Assembly (NCBI GenBank): GCA_902604975.1
Contig: CACLAY010000002.1
Coordinates: 124,001-188,000, forward strand
Origin: an uncultured Pelagibacteraceae bacterium
Lineage (GTDB): Bacteria; Pseudomonadota; Alphaproteobacteria; Pelagibacterales; Pelagibacteraceae
DNA: 64,000 nucleotides
Direction: 5' to 3'
The stretch's first letter is position 1, and the number at the start of each line of letters is the position of its first letter. This document shows, piece after piece, positions 17,016 to 27,800 of the stretch. Both the position numbers and the translations under genes were made by a program. The notes under the pieces are model-generated. The model did no database searches. It was not told the origin of the DNA and saw only the letters and a program-made list of their open reading frames with translations.

Positions 17016-17720
17016 ATGTCACAAACAATTGCCTTAGTAGATGATGATCGAAATTTATTAACATCTGTCCAGATGGCTTTAGAAAAGGAAGGTTTTAAAG
17101 TTCAAACTTATATTGATGGTGAAAATGCTCTTGTTGGATTATCAAGAACACCGCCAGATCTTGCTGTAATTGATATTAAAATGCCAAGAATGGATGGCGA
17201 AGAACTTCTAAGAAAACTTAGAAAAAAAACTTCTATGCCAGTTATTTTTTTGACTTCTAAAGATGAAGTAACTGATGAGGTTAGTGGTTTAAAACTCGGA
17301 GCAGATGATTTTGTTGGTAAAACTGGAGGATTTTCAACCAAAGTTTTAGTTGAAAGAATTAAAGTGCAATTAAGAAAAAAAGATAAGGACATCAATATAG
17401 AAGAAAATAAAAATGTAATTTCTCATGGTAAGTTAAAATTAGATCCTTCCCAACTCGAATGCGAGTGGGATGGTAAACAATTGCCTGATAAACTTACTAC
17501 AACAGAATTTAAAATTGTTGAGGAGCTAGCAAAAAGACCAGGAATGATTAAAGAGAGAGCCTTACTCATGGATGTAGCTTATCGAGAAGATACAGATATA
17601 GAAGATAGGACTATTGATAGCCATGTTAAAAGAATAAGAAAAAAATTTAAAAAGGTAGACAGTGATTTTTCAGCAATTGAAACAAGATATGGAAGTGGAT
17701 ATAGATGGAATGTTAAATAA
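17016..17720 (+). CDS. chvI: Response regulator ChvI (OmpR family)
   Basis: A 234-residue OmpR/PhoB-type regulator. The receiver (1-120) has LVDDDRN at the start, phosphoacceptor Asp53 in AVIDIKMPRMDG and the Lys in TSKDEV. A winged-helix DNA-binding domain follows (about 140-232), with an RTIDSHVKRIRKKF recognition region and RYGSGYRW at the end. Sequence and coupling to the next kinase identify the ChvI-ChvG (ExoS/BvrS) envelope-stress system of alphaproteobacteria. The stop is 5 bases before the kinase start. Confidence 0.93.
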   Translation: MSQTIALVDDDRNLLTSVQMALEKEGFKVQTYIDGENALVGLSRTPPDLAVIDIKMPRMDGEELLRKLRKKTSMPVIFLTSKDEVTDEVSGLKLGADDFVGKTGGFSTKVLVERIKVQLRKKDKDINIEENKNVISHGKLKLDPSQLECEWDGKQLPDKLTTTEFKIVEELAKRPGMIKERALLMDVAYREDTDIEDRTIDSHVKRIRKKFKKVDSDFSAIETRYGSGYRWNVK

Positions 17721-17725
17721 TAATT

Positions 17726-19228
17726 ATGGGAAAAATACTAAAAAATCTCTCTATATTACAGAAATTTTTATTTATTAATCTAGTAGTCTTTATATTTATA
17801 ATAATAATCACATTCTTTTACTTAGGTGCTATTCAAAAAAATTTGATTAGTGAAAAACAAAATATTCATACGGATATAATTAATCAAACAATATTAAATC
17901 TTGAAAAATCAAATATAAAATTAAATGAATATGGAATAAGCGAATTTTTATTTTCCAAAAAATCCCGATTTCCTTATTTTGAAAAACTAGATAGAGTAAT
18001 ATTTTTTGACAATAAATTAAATTGGATTGGAGATACAAGATCTATTTCATCTTCATTATTACTAATTGAAGAATTATCTCAACAATCAAGTGAGAATAAT
18101 TTTAATAATCAAGAAAATAAAAATGAAACAATTTTCGATGAAGATCTTAATAAATATCATTTATCAGGATCTGAAAAATCTTTAACTAATTTAAAACAAA
18201 TCCAAGAACAGTTTTTTGTTTTTAGTATTAAGAGTATTAATTATTTGAATAATAATGGCTATATTCTTATATCTGAAAACGCTGATAACATAATTGCACA
18301 AATTGAAGAGAGAGAGAACTTTATTATTAGAACAGCTCTTGTGGTACTTTTAGTTATCATTATTTTCTCATATGTTTTAAATAGATATTTTTTAAAACCT
18401 ATTAAAAATTTAGTTACTTATACTAAAATCATAAAAGACAAAAGTAACGAAAAAACAGATATAGAAAGGGTTAAGACAAGAAATGATGAATTAGGAATAT
18501 TATCAAAATCACTTGATGAAATGACCAGCGAATTAAATAAAAGAATTACAACTGCTGAAAATTATTCAACAGACTTACTTCATGAAATTAGAAATCCCCT
18601 TGCTTCATTGAAAAGTGCATCTGAGATAATTTCAGAAACAGATGATAAAACTAAAAGAGAAAAACTAATTAATATCGTCTCTCATGATGTTGAAAGAATA
18701 GAAAGATTGATTACTGATTATTCTCAAATGCTGAAAGATGAGGCAGTAATTTCAACAGAAACAATGCAAAAAATTGATATAAAGGATATTGCAAAATCTG
18801 TAGTTGATGATTTTAACAATATTTATAATTCAAAAAGAAAAATACAAATACGATTAAAGTCTAATGGATCTGAAAATTATTTTATACTTGGTATCAACAA
18901 TAGGATAGAGCAAATTATTGCAAATTTACTTGAAAATTCAATTTCTTTTAGCGACGAGAATCAAGAAATTATAGTAGAGGTCAGCAAAGACAAAGATGGC
19001 AAGCCAAGACTTGTCGTAATTGACGAGGGGACTGGTTTTAGTGAGAAGGACACTACTAAAATTTTCAATAGATTTTACAGCAATAGACCTCAAAATTTTG
19101 GAGAACACTCTGGCTTAGGCTTAAATATAGTGAAAAACTTAGTCGAATTGCATAATGGACAAATTAAAGCTGAAAATAATAAAGATAAGGGTGCAAAAGT
19201 TGAAATTATTTTCCCGGCGACCCAATGA
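17726..19228 (+). CDS. chvG: Sensor histidine kinase ChvG
   Basis: A 500-residue membrane kinase. Helix 1 is at about 12-35; a periplasmic sensor of about 165 residues follows, then a second helix near 200-217 and a HAMP linker. The dimerisation domain has the phosphoacceptor His286 in DLLHEIRNPLAS, and the ATPase domain has N (IIANLLENSISFS), G1 (VIDEGTGF) and G2 (GLGLNIV) boxes. In other alphaproteobacteria ChvG senses acid or envelope state through the inhibitor ExoR. No exoR is seen here. The periplasmic domain is rich in Asn/Asp/Glu and much diverged. It is cotranscribed with chvI. Confidence 0.92.
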   Translation: MGKILKNLSILQKFLFINLVVFIFIIIITFFYLGAIQKNLISEKQNIHTDIINQTILNLEKSNIKLNEYGISEFLFSKKSRFPYFEKLDRVIFFDNKLNWIGDTRSISSSLLLIEELSQQSSENNFNNQENKNETIFDEDLNKYHLSGSEKSLTNLKQIQEQFFVFSIKSINYLNNNGYILISENADNIIAQIEERENFIIRTALVVLLVIIIFSYVLNRYFLKPIKNLVTYTKIIKDKSNEKTDIERVKTRNDELGILSKSLDEMTSELNKRITTAENYSTDLLHEIRNPLASLKSASEIISETDDKTKREKLINIVSHDVERIERLITDYSQMLKDEAVISTETMQKIDIKDIAKSVVDDFNNIYNSKRKIQIRLKSNGSENYFILGINNRIEQIIANLLENSISFSDENQEIIVEVSKDKDGKPRLVVIDEGTGFSEKDTTKIFNRFYSNRPQNFGEHSGLGLNIVKNLVELHNGQIKAENNKDKGAKVEIIFPATQ

Positions 19229-19270
19229 AAAGTTGATTAATATAAATAAAGTTGTTACAAGCCCTACCTT

Positions 19271-20557
19271 ATGACAGATTATAAAGTAAAAGATATTAAC
19301 GAAGCAGAATTTGGAAGAAAAGAAATCTCTCTAGCTGAGACTGAAATGCCAGGATTAATGGCGGTAAGAGCCGAATATAAAGGCAAAAATCCACTTAAAG
19401 GTGCAAGAATTTTAGGTTGTCTTCACATGACAATTCAAACGGCTGTTTTGATTGAAACTTTAGTCGATTTGGGTGCAGAATGTAGATGGTCTTCATGCAA
19501 TATATTTTCAACACAAGATCATGCAGCAGCAGCAATTGCAAAAGCTGGTATTCCAGTATTTGCTTGGAAGGGTGAAACAGAGGAAGAATACTGGTGGTGT
19601 GTTAAACAAACTATTGAGGGTAAAAAAGATTGGATCCCTAACATGATTTTAGATGATGGCGGAGATCTTACCGCTCTTATGCATAAAGATTATAAAGATT
19701 TATTAAAAGGCGTAAAAGGTTTAAGTGAAGAAACAACAACGGGGGTTCTAGCACTAAAAAAAATGGAAGAACAAGGACAATTGTTAGTTCCAGCAATTAA
19801 TGTAAATGACTCAGTTACAAAATCTAAATTTGATAACTTATATGGGTGTAGGGAAAGTTTAGTTGATGGAATTAAAAGAGCTACTGATGTAATGATGTCT
19901 GGAAAAGTTGCAATCGTTGCAGGCTTTGGTGATGTTGGTAAAGGTAGTGCAGCATCTTTAAGACAAAGTGGAGCAAGAGTTTTAGTAACTGAAACTGATC
20001 CTATTTGTGCATTGCAAGCTGCTATGGAAGGTTACGAAGTAGTTTTAATGGATGAAATGATCGGTCAAGCAGATATAGTAGTAACTGCAACTGGAAATAA
20101 AGATGTAGTAACGGCAGACCATATGAGAGCTATGAAAGATAGATCTATTTTATGCAATATTGGACACTTTGATAACGAAATTCAAGTTGAGGCTTTAAAA
20201 AACTATAAATGGGATGAAGTAAAACCCCAAGTTCATGAAATAACATTCCCAGATGACAAAAGATTAATTTTGTTAGCTGAAGGAAGACTCGTAAATTTAG
20301 GTTGTGGAACTGGTCACCCAAGTTTTGTAATGAGTGCATCATTTACCAATCAGGTTATTGCGCAAATTGAGCTTTGGAATAATTCAGATAACTATGAAAA
20401 TAAAGTCTATGTGCTTCCTAAACACTTAGATGAAAAGGTTGCAAGACTTCACTTAGATAAGGTTGGTGCAAAATTAACACCATTATCAAAAGAACAAGCT
20501 GACTACATAAGTGTAACACCAGAGGGACCTTACAAGCCTCATGCTTATCGCTACTAG
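19271..20557 (+). CDS. ahcY: Adenosylhomocysteinase
   Basis: A 428-residue S-adenosylhomocysteine hydrolase. It splits SAH to adenosine and homocysteine with bound NAD and so keeps methylation reactions running. Features: N-terminal substrate domain with [13 protein letters not shown] and [13 protein letters not shown], the NAD loop [12 protein letters not shown] (about 215-226), NIGHFDNEI, and the C-terminal [43 protein letters not shown], which ends in the conserved Lys-Pro-x-x-Tyr-Arg-Tyr type tail. The 42-base leader shows no SAM-V, SAM-II or SAH riboswitch pattern that I can recognise. The end overlaps tsaE by 17 bases. Confidence 0.98.
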   Translation: MTDYKVKDINEAEFGRKEISLAETEMPGLMAVRAEYKGKNPLKGARILGCLHMTIQTAVLIETLVDLGAECRWSSCNIFSTQDHAAAAIAKAGIPVFAWKGETEEEYWWCVKQTIEGKKDWIPNMILDDGGDLTALMHKDYKDLLKGVKGLSEETTTGVLALKKMEEQGQLLVPAINVNDSVTKSKFDNLYGCRESLVDGIKRATDVMMSGKVAIVAGFGDVGKGSAASLRQSGARVLVTETDPICALQAAMEGYEVVLMDEMIGQADIVVTATGNKDVVTADHMRAMKDRSILCNIGHFDNEIQVEALKNYKWDEVKPQVHEITFPDDKRLILLAEGRLVNLGCGTGHPSFVMSASFTNQVIAQIELWNNSDNYENKVYVLPKHLDEKVARLHLDKVGAKLTPLSKEQADYISVTPEGPYKPHAYRY

Positions 20558-21020
20558 AAGTGGCAAAATAAATATTTCTAAAGAAAAAGATACTAAGCTT
20601 ATAGCTGAAAGACTTTCTAAGCTCATTAACTTAGGAGATACATTACTTTTAACTGGTAATTTAGGAGTAGGAAAAACTACTTTCACTAAATACATTATAA
20701 ATTCTCTTCAAAGAATTAATAGACAGGTAATATCAGAAGTTCCTAGTCCTACTTTTAATATTACTAATGAGTATCAGATAAAAAAAATTTTAATAAAGCA
20801 CTACGATTTATACAGAATTAAAAATAAAAGCGAGCTTATTAATTTAGGCTTCCAAGAAAATTTAAAAAAACAAATAACCTTAGTTGAATGGCCCGAAATA
20901 GTAAAAAAATTAAAAATTAAAAATAGTATTAGTTTAATATTTAAATATAACAATAGCTATACAGAGCGTTATCTTACAATAATTTCTAAAAACAAAAAAA
21001 TAATTAATGAATTTAAATAA
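20541..21020 (+). CDS. tsaE: tRNA threonylcarbamoyladenosine biosynthesis ATPase TsaE
   Basis: A 159-residue P-loop protein with Walker [10 protein letters not shown] (39-47), [10 protein letters not shown], the HYDLYRI segment and LVEWPE near the end. All are standard for TsaE. It works with TsaB and TsaD to form t6A37 on ANN-decoding tRNAs. The start codon lies within the ahcY coding end, and its stop overlaps the next kinase gene by 14 bases. The order tsaE-amgK-murU is common in alphaproteobacteria and pseudomonads. Confidence 0.93.
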   Translation: MLIATRSGKINISKEKDTKLIAERLSKLINLGDTLLLTGNLGVGKTTFTKYIINSLQRINRQVISEVPSPTFNITNEYQIKKILIKHYDLYRIKNKSELINLGFQENLKKQITLVEWPEIVKKLKIKNSISLIFKYNNSYTERYLTIISKNKKIINEFK

Positions 21021-21957
21021 GTTAAAAAAACTAACTGGAGATGCATCATTTAGAAATTTTTATAGAGGAAAAAAAAATATTCTTGTTCATTGTGTAAAAA
21101 ACAAAAAAAGTAATTTGTTAGAATACGATGCTGTTAATAAAATATTAATTAAAAAAAATATTTTAGCCCCTAAATTAATATCTCAGAATTACAAAAATAA
21201 TTATATTGAGATTGAAGATTTTGGTGATTTAACAGTTTTTAAAAAATTTCAAAAAAAATCAATAAATAAAAAAATTTATTATAAAAAAATTTTAAATTTA
21301 TTAATCAAAATGAAAAATATAAAAACTAAGTATCAAAAAACATTTTTGAAAACCAATTATAAAGTGCCAGATTATTCATTAAAAAAACTATTAGATGAAT
21401 CTAATTTATTCTTAGATTGGTATTTACCAAAATATGTTAAAAGAGGAAAAAATAAGATTTTAAAAATTAAATTTAATAGGATATTTAAAAAATTACTAAA
21501 TAATATCTATTATAAAAAAAAAGTTTTTGTTCATCGAGATTTTCATATATCTAATTTAATGATTACTAAAAAAGGTTTAGGTCTGATAGATAGTCAAGAT
21601 GCTGTCTATGGTAATATTGCATATGATTTAGCTTCTCTTATCGACGATGTTAGGTTTAAAACAGATACAAACATTAAAAATTTTATTTTTAATGAGTTTA
21701 TAAATATGAATAAACACTTAGACCTTAAGAAGTTTAAAAATGACTTTGATATTTTATCCGTTTTAAGGAATTTAAAAATAATTGGCATATTTACTAGATT
21801 ATCTGTAAGAGATAAAAAAAACAAATACCTTAAACTTATACCTTACGCATGGGAGCTGATCGAATACAGAACTTTAAATAATCCAATATTCAAAGACTTA
21901 AATTACCTTTTAAGTATAAACTTTGATAGAAAAATTAGAAAATCATATGAAAATTAA
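21007..21957 (+). CDS. amgK: Cell-wall amino-sugar kinase AmgK (aminoglycoside phosphotransferase fold)
   Basis: A 316-residue kinase of the APH/choline-kinase fold. The catalytic loop is VFVHRDFHISNLM (His176 region) and the metal-binding motif is GLIDSQDAVYGNIAYDLASL. In Pseudomonas, AmgK phosphorylates MurNAc (and GlcNAc) at the anomeric position, feeding MurU in a salvage route that bypasses de novo UDP-MurNAc synthesis. The gene immediately downstream is a MurU-type nucleotidyltransferase, overlapping by 11 bases, which supports the call. The protein is extremely lysine-rich, in keeping with local AT bias. Family assignment is firm; substrate is inferred. Confidence 0.82.
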   Translation: MNLNKLKKLTGDASFRNFYRGKKNILVHCVKNKKSNLLEYDAVNKILIKKNILAPKLISQNYKNNYIEIEDFGDLTVFKKFQKKSINKKIYYKKILNLLIKMKNIKTKYQKTFLKTNYKVPDYSLKKLLDESNLFLDWYLPKYVKRGKNKILKIKFNRIFKKLLNNIYYKKKVFVHRDFHISNLMITKKGLGLIDSQDAVYGNIAYDLASLIDDVRFKTDTNIKNFIFNEFINMNKHLDLKKFKNDFDILSVLRNLKIIGIFTRLSVRDKKNKYLKLIPYAWELIEYRTLNNPIFKDLNYLLSINFDRKIRKSYEN

Positions 21958-22633
21958 AACTGCTCTTATACTCTGCGCTGGATTTGGGAAGAGAGTACAA
22001 CCGATAACAGATAGTTTGCCCAAGCCATTAATAGTTTATAAAGATGAAACTTTATTAGAAAATACAATTAATTTTCTTATAAAAATTAAAATTAAAAAAA
22101 TTAAAATTAATGTTTTTTATTTAAAAGAAAAGATTATTGATTTTATTAATAGTAAAAATTTTCCAATAAGTATTGAAATTGTAGATGATGGTGAAACAAT
22201 CTTAGGAACAGGAGGTGGTACTTTAAGTCTAATTAAAAAATCTTATGAGGATGATGTTTTAGTAATCAATCCAGATACGATTTGGAATAACAGTTACGTC
22301 AAATCAATTTTCGAAATGGAGAAATTGTACTTTGAAAAAAAAATAAAAAATATCTTATTAATTGTAAATAACTTGACATGTTTCGATAAAAGATTTAATG
22401 GAGATTTCGAAATTAAAAATAATATCCTTCTAAAAGAAAAAATAAATAATTTTAAATATACTGGATGTCAAATATTTAATAAAGAATTAATATCACACAA
22501 ACAATTAAATTATTTTCCTATATCAGAAATATGGGATGAACTTTTAAGAGAAAGCAAACTTTATGGTTATGAGTATAAAGGTGAATTTAAGCATTTAACT
22601 GATTTTGAAATATACGAAAAATTATTTATTTAG
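21947..22633 (+). CDS. murU: N-acetylmuramate-1-phosphate uridylyltransferase MurU
   Basis: About 228 residues of the sugar-phosphate nucleotidyltransferase fold. The N-terminal signature is ILCAGFGKRVQPITDSLPKPL, followed by GTGGGTL, an NPDTIW metal/substrate site and a C-terminal GEFKHLTDFEIYEKL, typical of MurU-like short nucleotidyltransferases. It makes UDP-MurNAc from MurNAc-1-phosphate. I choose the ATG at 21947 over an in-frame TTG at 21923 because the protein then begins directly before the conserved motif and overlaps amgK by only 11 bases. It ends 4 bases inside the convergent gpmA. Confidence 0.85.
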   Translation: MKIKTALILCAGFGKRVQPITDSLPKPLIVYKDETLLENTINFLIKIKIKKIKINVFYLKEKIIDFINSKNFPISIEIVDDGETILGTGGGTLSLIKKSYEDDVLVINPDTIWNNSYVKSIFEMEKLYFEKKIKNILLIVNNLTCFDKRFNGDFEIKNNILLKEKINNFKYTGCQIFNKELISHKQLNYFPISEIWDELLRESKLYGYEYKGEFKHLTDFEIYEKLFI

Positions 22634-23340
22634 AAAACTAAAAGATCTTTTGCTCTATCTTTATCTAAATATTTTGCATTCTTAATCTTTCCTTTTTCAA
22701 ATATAATCAATAGAGGATTACCAGTTGGTATTTCCAAACTCGAAATATTTTCATTATCTAAATTAAATATATATTTACATAATGATCTTATTGAATTTCC
22801 ATGAGCCGATACAATAATATTTTTATCTAATTTAGGTTCAATATTTTTTTTATAAAAAGGTATCACTCTTTCATAAGTATTTTTTAATGACTCTGTATCT
22901 GGAATTTTATCTTTTGGAACATTTTTATATATATTAATATTTAATGGATGAAATGGGCTAGTTTTTTTTAGTGGCTCCGGCGGGTTATCCCAAGATCTTC
23001 TAAAAGTATGAATTTTTTCTTCTCCATAAAGTTTCTTCATTTCATCTTTATTTAAACCTGTTAACGCTCCATAGTGCCTCTCATTTAGTTCCCAAGCATT
23101 AACAACATTTTGATCTTTAATTCTCATAGTATTGAGAATTAAATTTAGTGTTTCGATCGATCTAGTCTGTAATGATGTATAAAAATAAGATAATTCAAGG
23201 TTTAATTCCTTAATTAATTCTCCTGCCTTACAAGCTTCAAGTTTACCCTTGGCAGCTAAACCTACATCTACCCAGCCAGTAAAACGGTTTTCTAGGTTCC
23301 ATTCGCTTTGTCCGTGTCTAACAAGTATTAAATTATTCAT
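22630..23340 (-). CDS. gpmA: 2,3-bisphosphoglycerate-dependent phosphoglycerate mutase
   Basis: A 236-residue histidine phosphatase-fold mutase that interconverts 3- and 2-phosphoglycerate. Signatures: LVRHGQSEWNLENRFTGW with the phosphohistidine at His9, ELNERHYGALTGLNKDE, RRSWDNPPEP, and VSAHGNSIRSL with the second active-site histidine. The length matches dPGM enzymes of the GpmA type. It converges with murU (4-base overlap) and is divergent from the zeta inhibitor gene. Confidence 0.96.
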   Translation of the reverse strand: MNNLILVRHGQSEWNLENRFTGWVDVGLAAKGKLEACKAGELIKELNLELSYFYTSLQTRSIETLNLILNTMRIKDQNVVNAWELNERHYGALTGLNKDEMKKLYGEEKIHTFRRSWDNPPEPLKKTSPFHPLNINIYKNVPKDKIPDTESLKNTYERVIPFYKKNIEPKLDKNIIVSAHGNSIRSLCKYIFNLDNENISSLEIPTGNPLLIIFEKGKIKNAKYLDKDRAKDLLVF

Positions 23341-23370
23341 AAATTTAACACAAATATAAATTAAATTAGA

Positions 23371-23398
23371 TTGACATAAAGCTAAATCTTTTTAATTT
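23371..23398 (+). promoter_or_regulatory. Possible promoter of the zeta-inhibitor gene
   Basis: A perfect TTGACA lies at 23371-23376. Sixteen bases later is TAATTT (23393-23398), a weak -10. The start codon follows at 23405, so the leader would be very short. The -35 match is strong but the -10 is only 3 of 6. Confidence 0.35.
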
Positions 23399-23404
23399 AT
23401 TACA

Positions 23405-23713
23405 ATGAGTTCATTTGAAGATAGAAAAAAAAGTTTCGAAAAGAAATTTGCTCACGATCAAGAGCTTCAATTTAAAGTTAGTGCTAGAAGGAATAAATAT
23501 TTAGGTGAATGGGTATCTCAAATACTAAGTTATAATCCAGATCAAGAAAAAGAGTACATTCAATCAGTTATAAAAGCAGATTTTGCTGAAGCAGGGGATC
23601 AAGATGTTTTTCGAAAAATTAAAGAGGATTTGAAAGAAAAAAACGTATCAGATGAAGATCTTCGAAAAAAAATGGACGAATTAAATGAAAAAGCAAAAAC
23701 TGATTTTAATTAG
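23405..23713 (+). CDS. F1Fo-ATPase inhibitor zeta subunit (DUF1476)
   Basis: A 102-residue, highly charged helical protein. It begins with FEDRKKSFEKKFAHDQELQFKVSARRNKYLGEW and continues with a KEYIQSVIKADFAEAGDQDVFRKI segment. This is the DUF1476 / zeta-subunit family found almost only in alphaproteobacteria. In Paracoccus the zeta subunit binds F1 and blocks ATP hydrolysis by the ATP synthase through its N-terminal region. The family match is strong over the full length. The N-terminal inhibitory helix of well-studied members is partly conserved. The end overlaps the next gene by 29 bases. Confidence 0.92.
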   Translation: MSSFEDRKKSFEKKFAHDQELQFKVSARRNKYLGEWVSQILSYNPDQEKEYIQSVIKADFAEAGDQDVFRKIKEDLKEKNVSDEDLRKKMDELNEKAKTDFN

Positions 23714-24200
23714 TTTTTTTTTCTTCTTATTTAACATTAATCCCTTATTGTCTTCAGAACAAAATTATTTGTTAATCTCAGGCAAACCAAAAATTACAGA
23801 TGGTGATACAATTAAGATTAATAATAAAAAAATTCGTTTTAGTGGAATTGATGCTCCAGAAAGTTTTTTTTTTGGAAAAAAACAATCATGTATTTTGAAT
23901 AATGTTGAAATTCTATGTGGGAAGTTATCTAAAGATAAGCTCACTGAAAAAATCGGAAATCAGATTGTTAATTGTAAAATAGAAAAAAACAAAGATAAAT
24001 ATAGCAGGTTAATAGGTGAATGTTTTATAAAAAAAGAAAGCCTATCAGTTTTTATGGTTAAGAATGGTTATGCATTTGATTATCCTAAATATTCAAACGG
24101 AAAATTTCGAAAATATCAGATTTATGCAGAAAAACTTTCTCTGGGTTTATGGCAAATGCAATTCGAATATCCTTGGATATGGAGAAAAAAAAATAGATAA
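23685..24200 (+). CDS. Secreted thermonuclease-like (SNase-fold) protein
   Basis: A 171-residue protein with an N-terminal signal peptide (basic start, then a hydrophobic ISFFFFLFNINPLL core to about residue 23). A staphylococcal nuclease-like domain follows. DGDTIKINNKKIRFSGIDAPES is the family core with an active-site-like Asp and Arg. A later YSRLIGECFIKKESLSVFMVKNGYAFDY segment matches the second half. Cysteines around the GKKQSCILNNVEILCGK loop may form a disulfide. It could be a periplasmic nuclease for DNA scavenging or a non-catalytic SNase-fold protein. The start overlaps the zeta inhibitor gene by 29 bases. Confidence 0.8.
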   Translation: MKKQKLILISFFFFLFNINPLLSSEQNYLLISGKPKITDGDTIKINNKKIRFSGIDAPESFFFGKKQSCILNNVEILCGKLSKDKLTEKIGNQIVNCKIEKNKDKYSRLIGECFIKKESLSVFMVKNGYAFDYPKYSNGKFRKYQIYAEKLSLGLWQMQFEYPWIWRKKNR

Positions 24201-24208
24201 TAATAAAA

Positions 24209-24808
24209 ATGATTCGAAACAAAAATATTTATTTAATTTTAATTCTTATTTTAGTTTCTGCTTGCTCTTCAATTCCTAAAAATACTGCTGATGGCTGTTC
24301 AATTTTTTCAGAAAGATATCTTTGGTATAAACATGCAAAAAAAACCGAACAAAAATGGGGTACTCCTATTAATTTGCAACTTGCTATAATTAAAATGGAG
24401 TCAGATTTTGATTGGTTGGCAAAACCACCTAGACAAAAATTATTTAAGGTTATTCCTTATAAAAGACCATCAAGTTCTTTTGGTTATTCTCAAGCAATAA
24501 GAGGAACATGGAAACAATATAAAGAGGAAACAGGCAACAAGTATGCTACCAGAACAAGATTTAAAGATAGTGTAGATTTTATTGGTTGGTATACAAACAA
24601 AACAGAAAAGATCCTAAAAATCCCAAAAAATGATGCTTTTAAACAATATGTTGCTTATCATGAAGGTTGGGGAAATTACAAAAATTATAAAAAAAATCAA
24701 AAAATCATTCTTTTAGCAAAAAAAGTTGAAAATCAGTCTAAGAAATACAAGACACAGCTTAACAATTGTCGAAAATCACTTACTACTAGGAAATATATAA
24801 TATTTTAG
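24209..24808 (+). CDS. Lipoprotein with transglycosylase SLT-like domain
   Basis: A 199-residue protein with a lipoprotein signal (hydrophobic core, lipobox LVSAC, lipidated Cys19). It then has a soluble lytic transglycosylase-like fold: NLQLAIIKMESDF places Glu64 as the candidate acid, followed by SSFGYSQAIRGTWKQY, which matches the G-x-x-Q motif of SLT enzymes. YHEGWGNY near residue 150 corresponds to the family's Y-x-x-G-x-G segment. It probably cuts glycan strands at the outer membrane or periplasm. It ends 4 bases inside the convergent RND gene. Confidence 0.82.
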   Translation: MIRNKNIYLILILILVSACSSIPKNTADGCSIFSERYLWYKHAKKTEQKWGTPINLQLAIIKMESDFDWLAKPPRQKLFKVIPYKRPSSSFGYSQAIRGTWKQYKEETGNKYATRTRFKDSVDFIGWYTNKTEKILKIPKNDAFKQYVAYHEGWGNYKNYKKNQKIILLAKKVENQSKKYKTQLNNCRKSLTTRKYIIF

Positions 24809-27800
24809 TTTAATTGTTTTTTAAGCTCTATATCAACTGCATCTATTCTCTTTGTATTTTTAGCTAAAGTTAAATACATAGTCGGGGTTACATATAAAGT
24901 AAAAAAAGTAGAAATTATCATTCCACCAAGTATAGTTGCACCTACAGCAAGTCTCGAGCCTTCCCCAGCACCTGGACCAATATTTCCAATAACTAAAGGT
25001 AACATTGCAATCATAGTGCTTATGGATGTCATTATAATTGGTCTAAATCTTAAACTGCAGGCTTCTTTTACTGCTTTTTCAATTTCTTTACCTTTAGTTC
25101 TCAATTGATTTGCGTAATCAACTATAAGAATACTATTTTTTGTTGAAATACCAATGAGTATTACCAAGGCTATTTGTGAAAATATATTTATTGATGAATT
25201 TAAGAATAGAATAAATATTAACCCTCCAAACACTGCAAGTGGAACAGTCAAAATGATTATAAATGGGTGTATAAATGAATTAAAAGTAGCTGACATAACA
25301 AGATAAGCAGTCAACAATGCTAAAGCAAATATAATGTAAAGTTCGTTACTGGTTTCTTTTAATTCTTCAGACTTTCCTTTCCAAGTAATTTGTTTATCTG
25401 GAGCAACATTTCTCATCGTTTCTTCTAAATATTTAATTGCTTCAGCTAAAGTGTAACCTTCACTTATATTAGCAGATATTGTTACAGCACGTTGTCTATT
25501 GTATCTTGATAACTTACTAGCTGTTCCTTTTTCTTTAAACTCAACAAGATTAGCGAGTGAAACTAAATTACCAGATTTTTCTGATCGAACAAATATTTTA
25601 CTTAAACTTTCTTTATTTTTTCTATCTTCTAAATATTGTTGTAAAATGATTGGGTATTCTTTTCCAAGTTTATTAAATTTTGTAACTGTTTTACCTCCAT
25701 ACAAAGTTTCTAAAGTTTGACCAATTGCTTCAGTTGATATCCCTAGGTCTTTTGCTTTGTTTTTGTTAATTTTTATATTTACTTCAGGTTTATTTCTGGT
25801 GTAGTCAGACTCAAGTCTTGATAAATTTCTGTTCTTTCTTAACATTCTAATAACTTGAGACTGTATTTGTTCCAGCTCTTCATAAGTATTTCCGTAAATA
25901 ACCATTTGAACAGGCTTATTGTAACTAGAAACTCTTATGGACTGAGGAGAAATTGGAAAAGCTAGTGTTTGAGGTACCGTAACTATTTTTCCAATTGCTT
26001 GCCTCATTATTGTTTGAGAATTCTGTTTTCTATTTTTCCAATTATCTAAAAGTGAAATAATTAAGAAGCTATTTTCAGAGCCAAAACCTGGAACTATCAT
26101 TAAAAATCTATTGTATGGACTATTATCGCCATCAAGCAGTGGAATAAGTCTTTTTTCCACATCCTCCGCCCTTTTTTGAGTATATTGGAATGAACTTCCT
26201 TCATCAGTAAATCCTATAACTAAGTAAACTCCACGATCTTCTAATGGTAACAATTCTTTTTTTGTATAGTTATACAAAGCCCCAGAGGCAACTATAATAA
26301 AAATTATGAACGTTATTATTGTTTTCTTCTTATTCATCCAAAATCCTAATGTCTCAGTATAAAATTTTAAAAACCCTTGAAAAAATTTATCAAATCCTCT
26401 TGTCAAGAAATTAGATTTTTTCTTTTTATCAAGAAATTTACTACCTAACATTGGTGAAAGTGTTAGAGCAACAAATGATGAGACTACTATTGCAAATGAT
26501 AGTGCTATTGCAGTTTCTTTAAATAAAGTTCCAGCAATACCTTCAATAAAAATTAAAGGTAAAAATACTGCAACCAAAATAAGAGTTGTTGCAATAATTG
26601 CAAATGTAATTTGTTTAGAGCCCTTGTATGCCGCTACTAGCGGTGTCTCACCATTTTCAATTCTTCTATATATTGCATCGGTCATAATGACTGAGTCATC
26701 AGTAATAATTCCAATTGCCAATATAAAACTTAATAAGACAAATATATTGATAGACAAATCAAATATATATAAACCTAAGAATGTAGCAATTAGACTTACA
26801 GGTAAAGCTATTGCAGGAACAATAACTGCTTTTAAGTTTCCTAAAAATAAATAAATTATTATTACAACAAGTATAAAGGCTATAGCTAAAGTTTTATAAA
26901 CCTCATTTATTGCTTCGCCAATATAAGTAGCTCTATTAAAAGCTATTTCCAAATTTAAGTCACCAGGTAAATTTTTTTTAATTTCTTTGATTTTTTTTTC
27001 AACATCTTTTGATAATTCAACAGTTGAAGCCCCACTTCTTGCATAAATTCCTATACCCATGGTTTTTAAATTTAATGCTCCTTTACTTTGAGCTCTAAAT
27101 AAAACTTTCTCTGTGACAGGGCCTAATTCTAAATTTGCAATATCCGATAGTCTTACTATATTGTCTTTAGCCTTCTTAATTGGGAGCCCCTTAAGTTTTT
27201 CTAAGTCATTGTATGATTTATCGATATTGATTGTTAAATCTATATTTTCAGCTTCAAGTGTACCTGCAGGTAATCGAACATTTTCATTTCTTAAAGATCT
27301 TTCTACTTCTTGAATAGTTAAATTATTTGCAGCTAATTTGATTGGATCTATCCATACTCTTATACTCTGTTCCCTAAGGCCACCTGTTCTTATTCGGCCA
27401 ACATTTTTAATGCTAGAAAACTGATCAACTAAATATCGTTCTGCATAATCTCCAAGCTCAAGATCGCTCCAGGTTTCTGAGGATAAAGCAAGCCACATTG
27501 TAGTTGTAAAACCCGCAGACTGTTTAAGTATTCTTGGAGCCTCAGACTCAGCTGGCAATCTTCCGACAATTCTTGCAACTCTCTCCCTTACATCGTTTGC
27601 TGCATTATCAAGGTCAATATCAGTATCAAATTCGATATTTATAGTACTTTTTCCATTTTCTGATTTAGCGTCTATATTTTTTATTCCCTCTGCACCACCT
27701 ATAACTTCCTCTATTACTTGTGTTACCTCTTCATCAACAATTGGAGCTGACGCTGAGGCATATTCCACTTGAACTTGAACCACAGGGGGTTGTAGACCAG

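Noticed and set aside
19229-19270. Possible SAM- or SAH-responsive riboswitch before ahcY
   Set aside because: The gap is only 42 bases with no pseudoknot or hairpin pattern of SAM-II, SAM-V or SAH classes that I can see.
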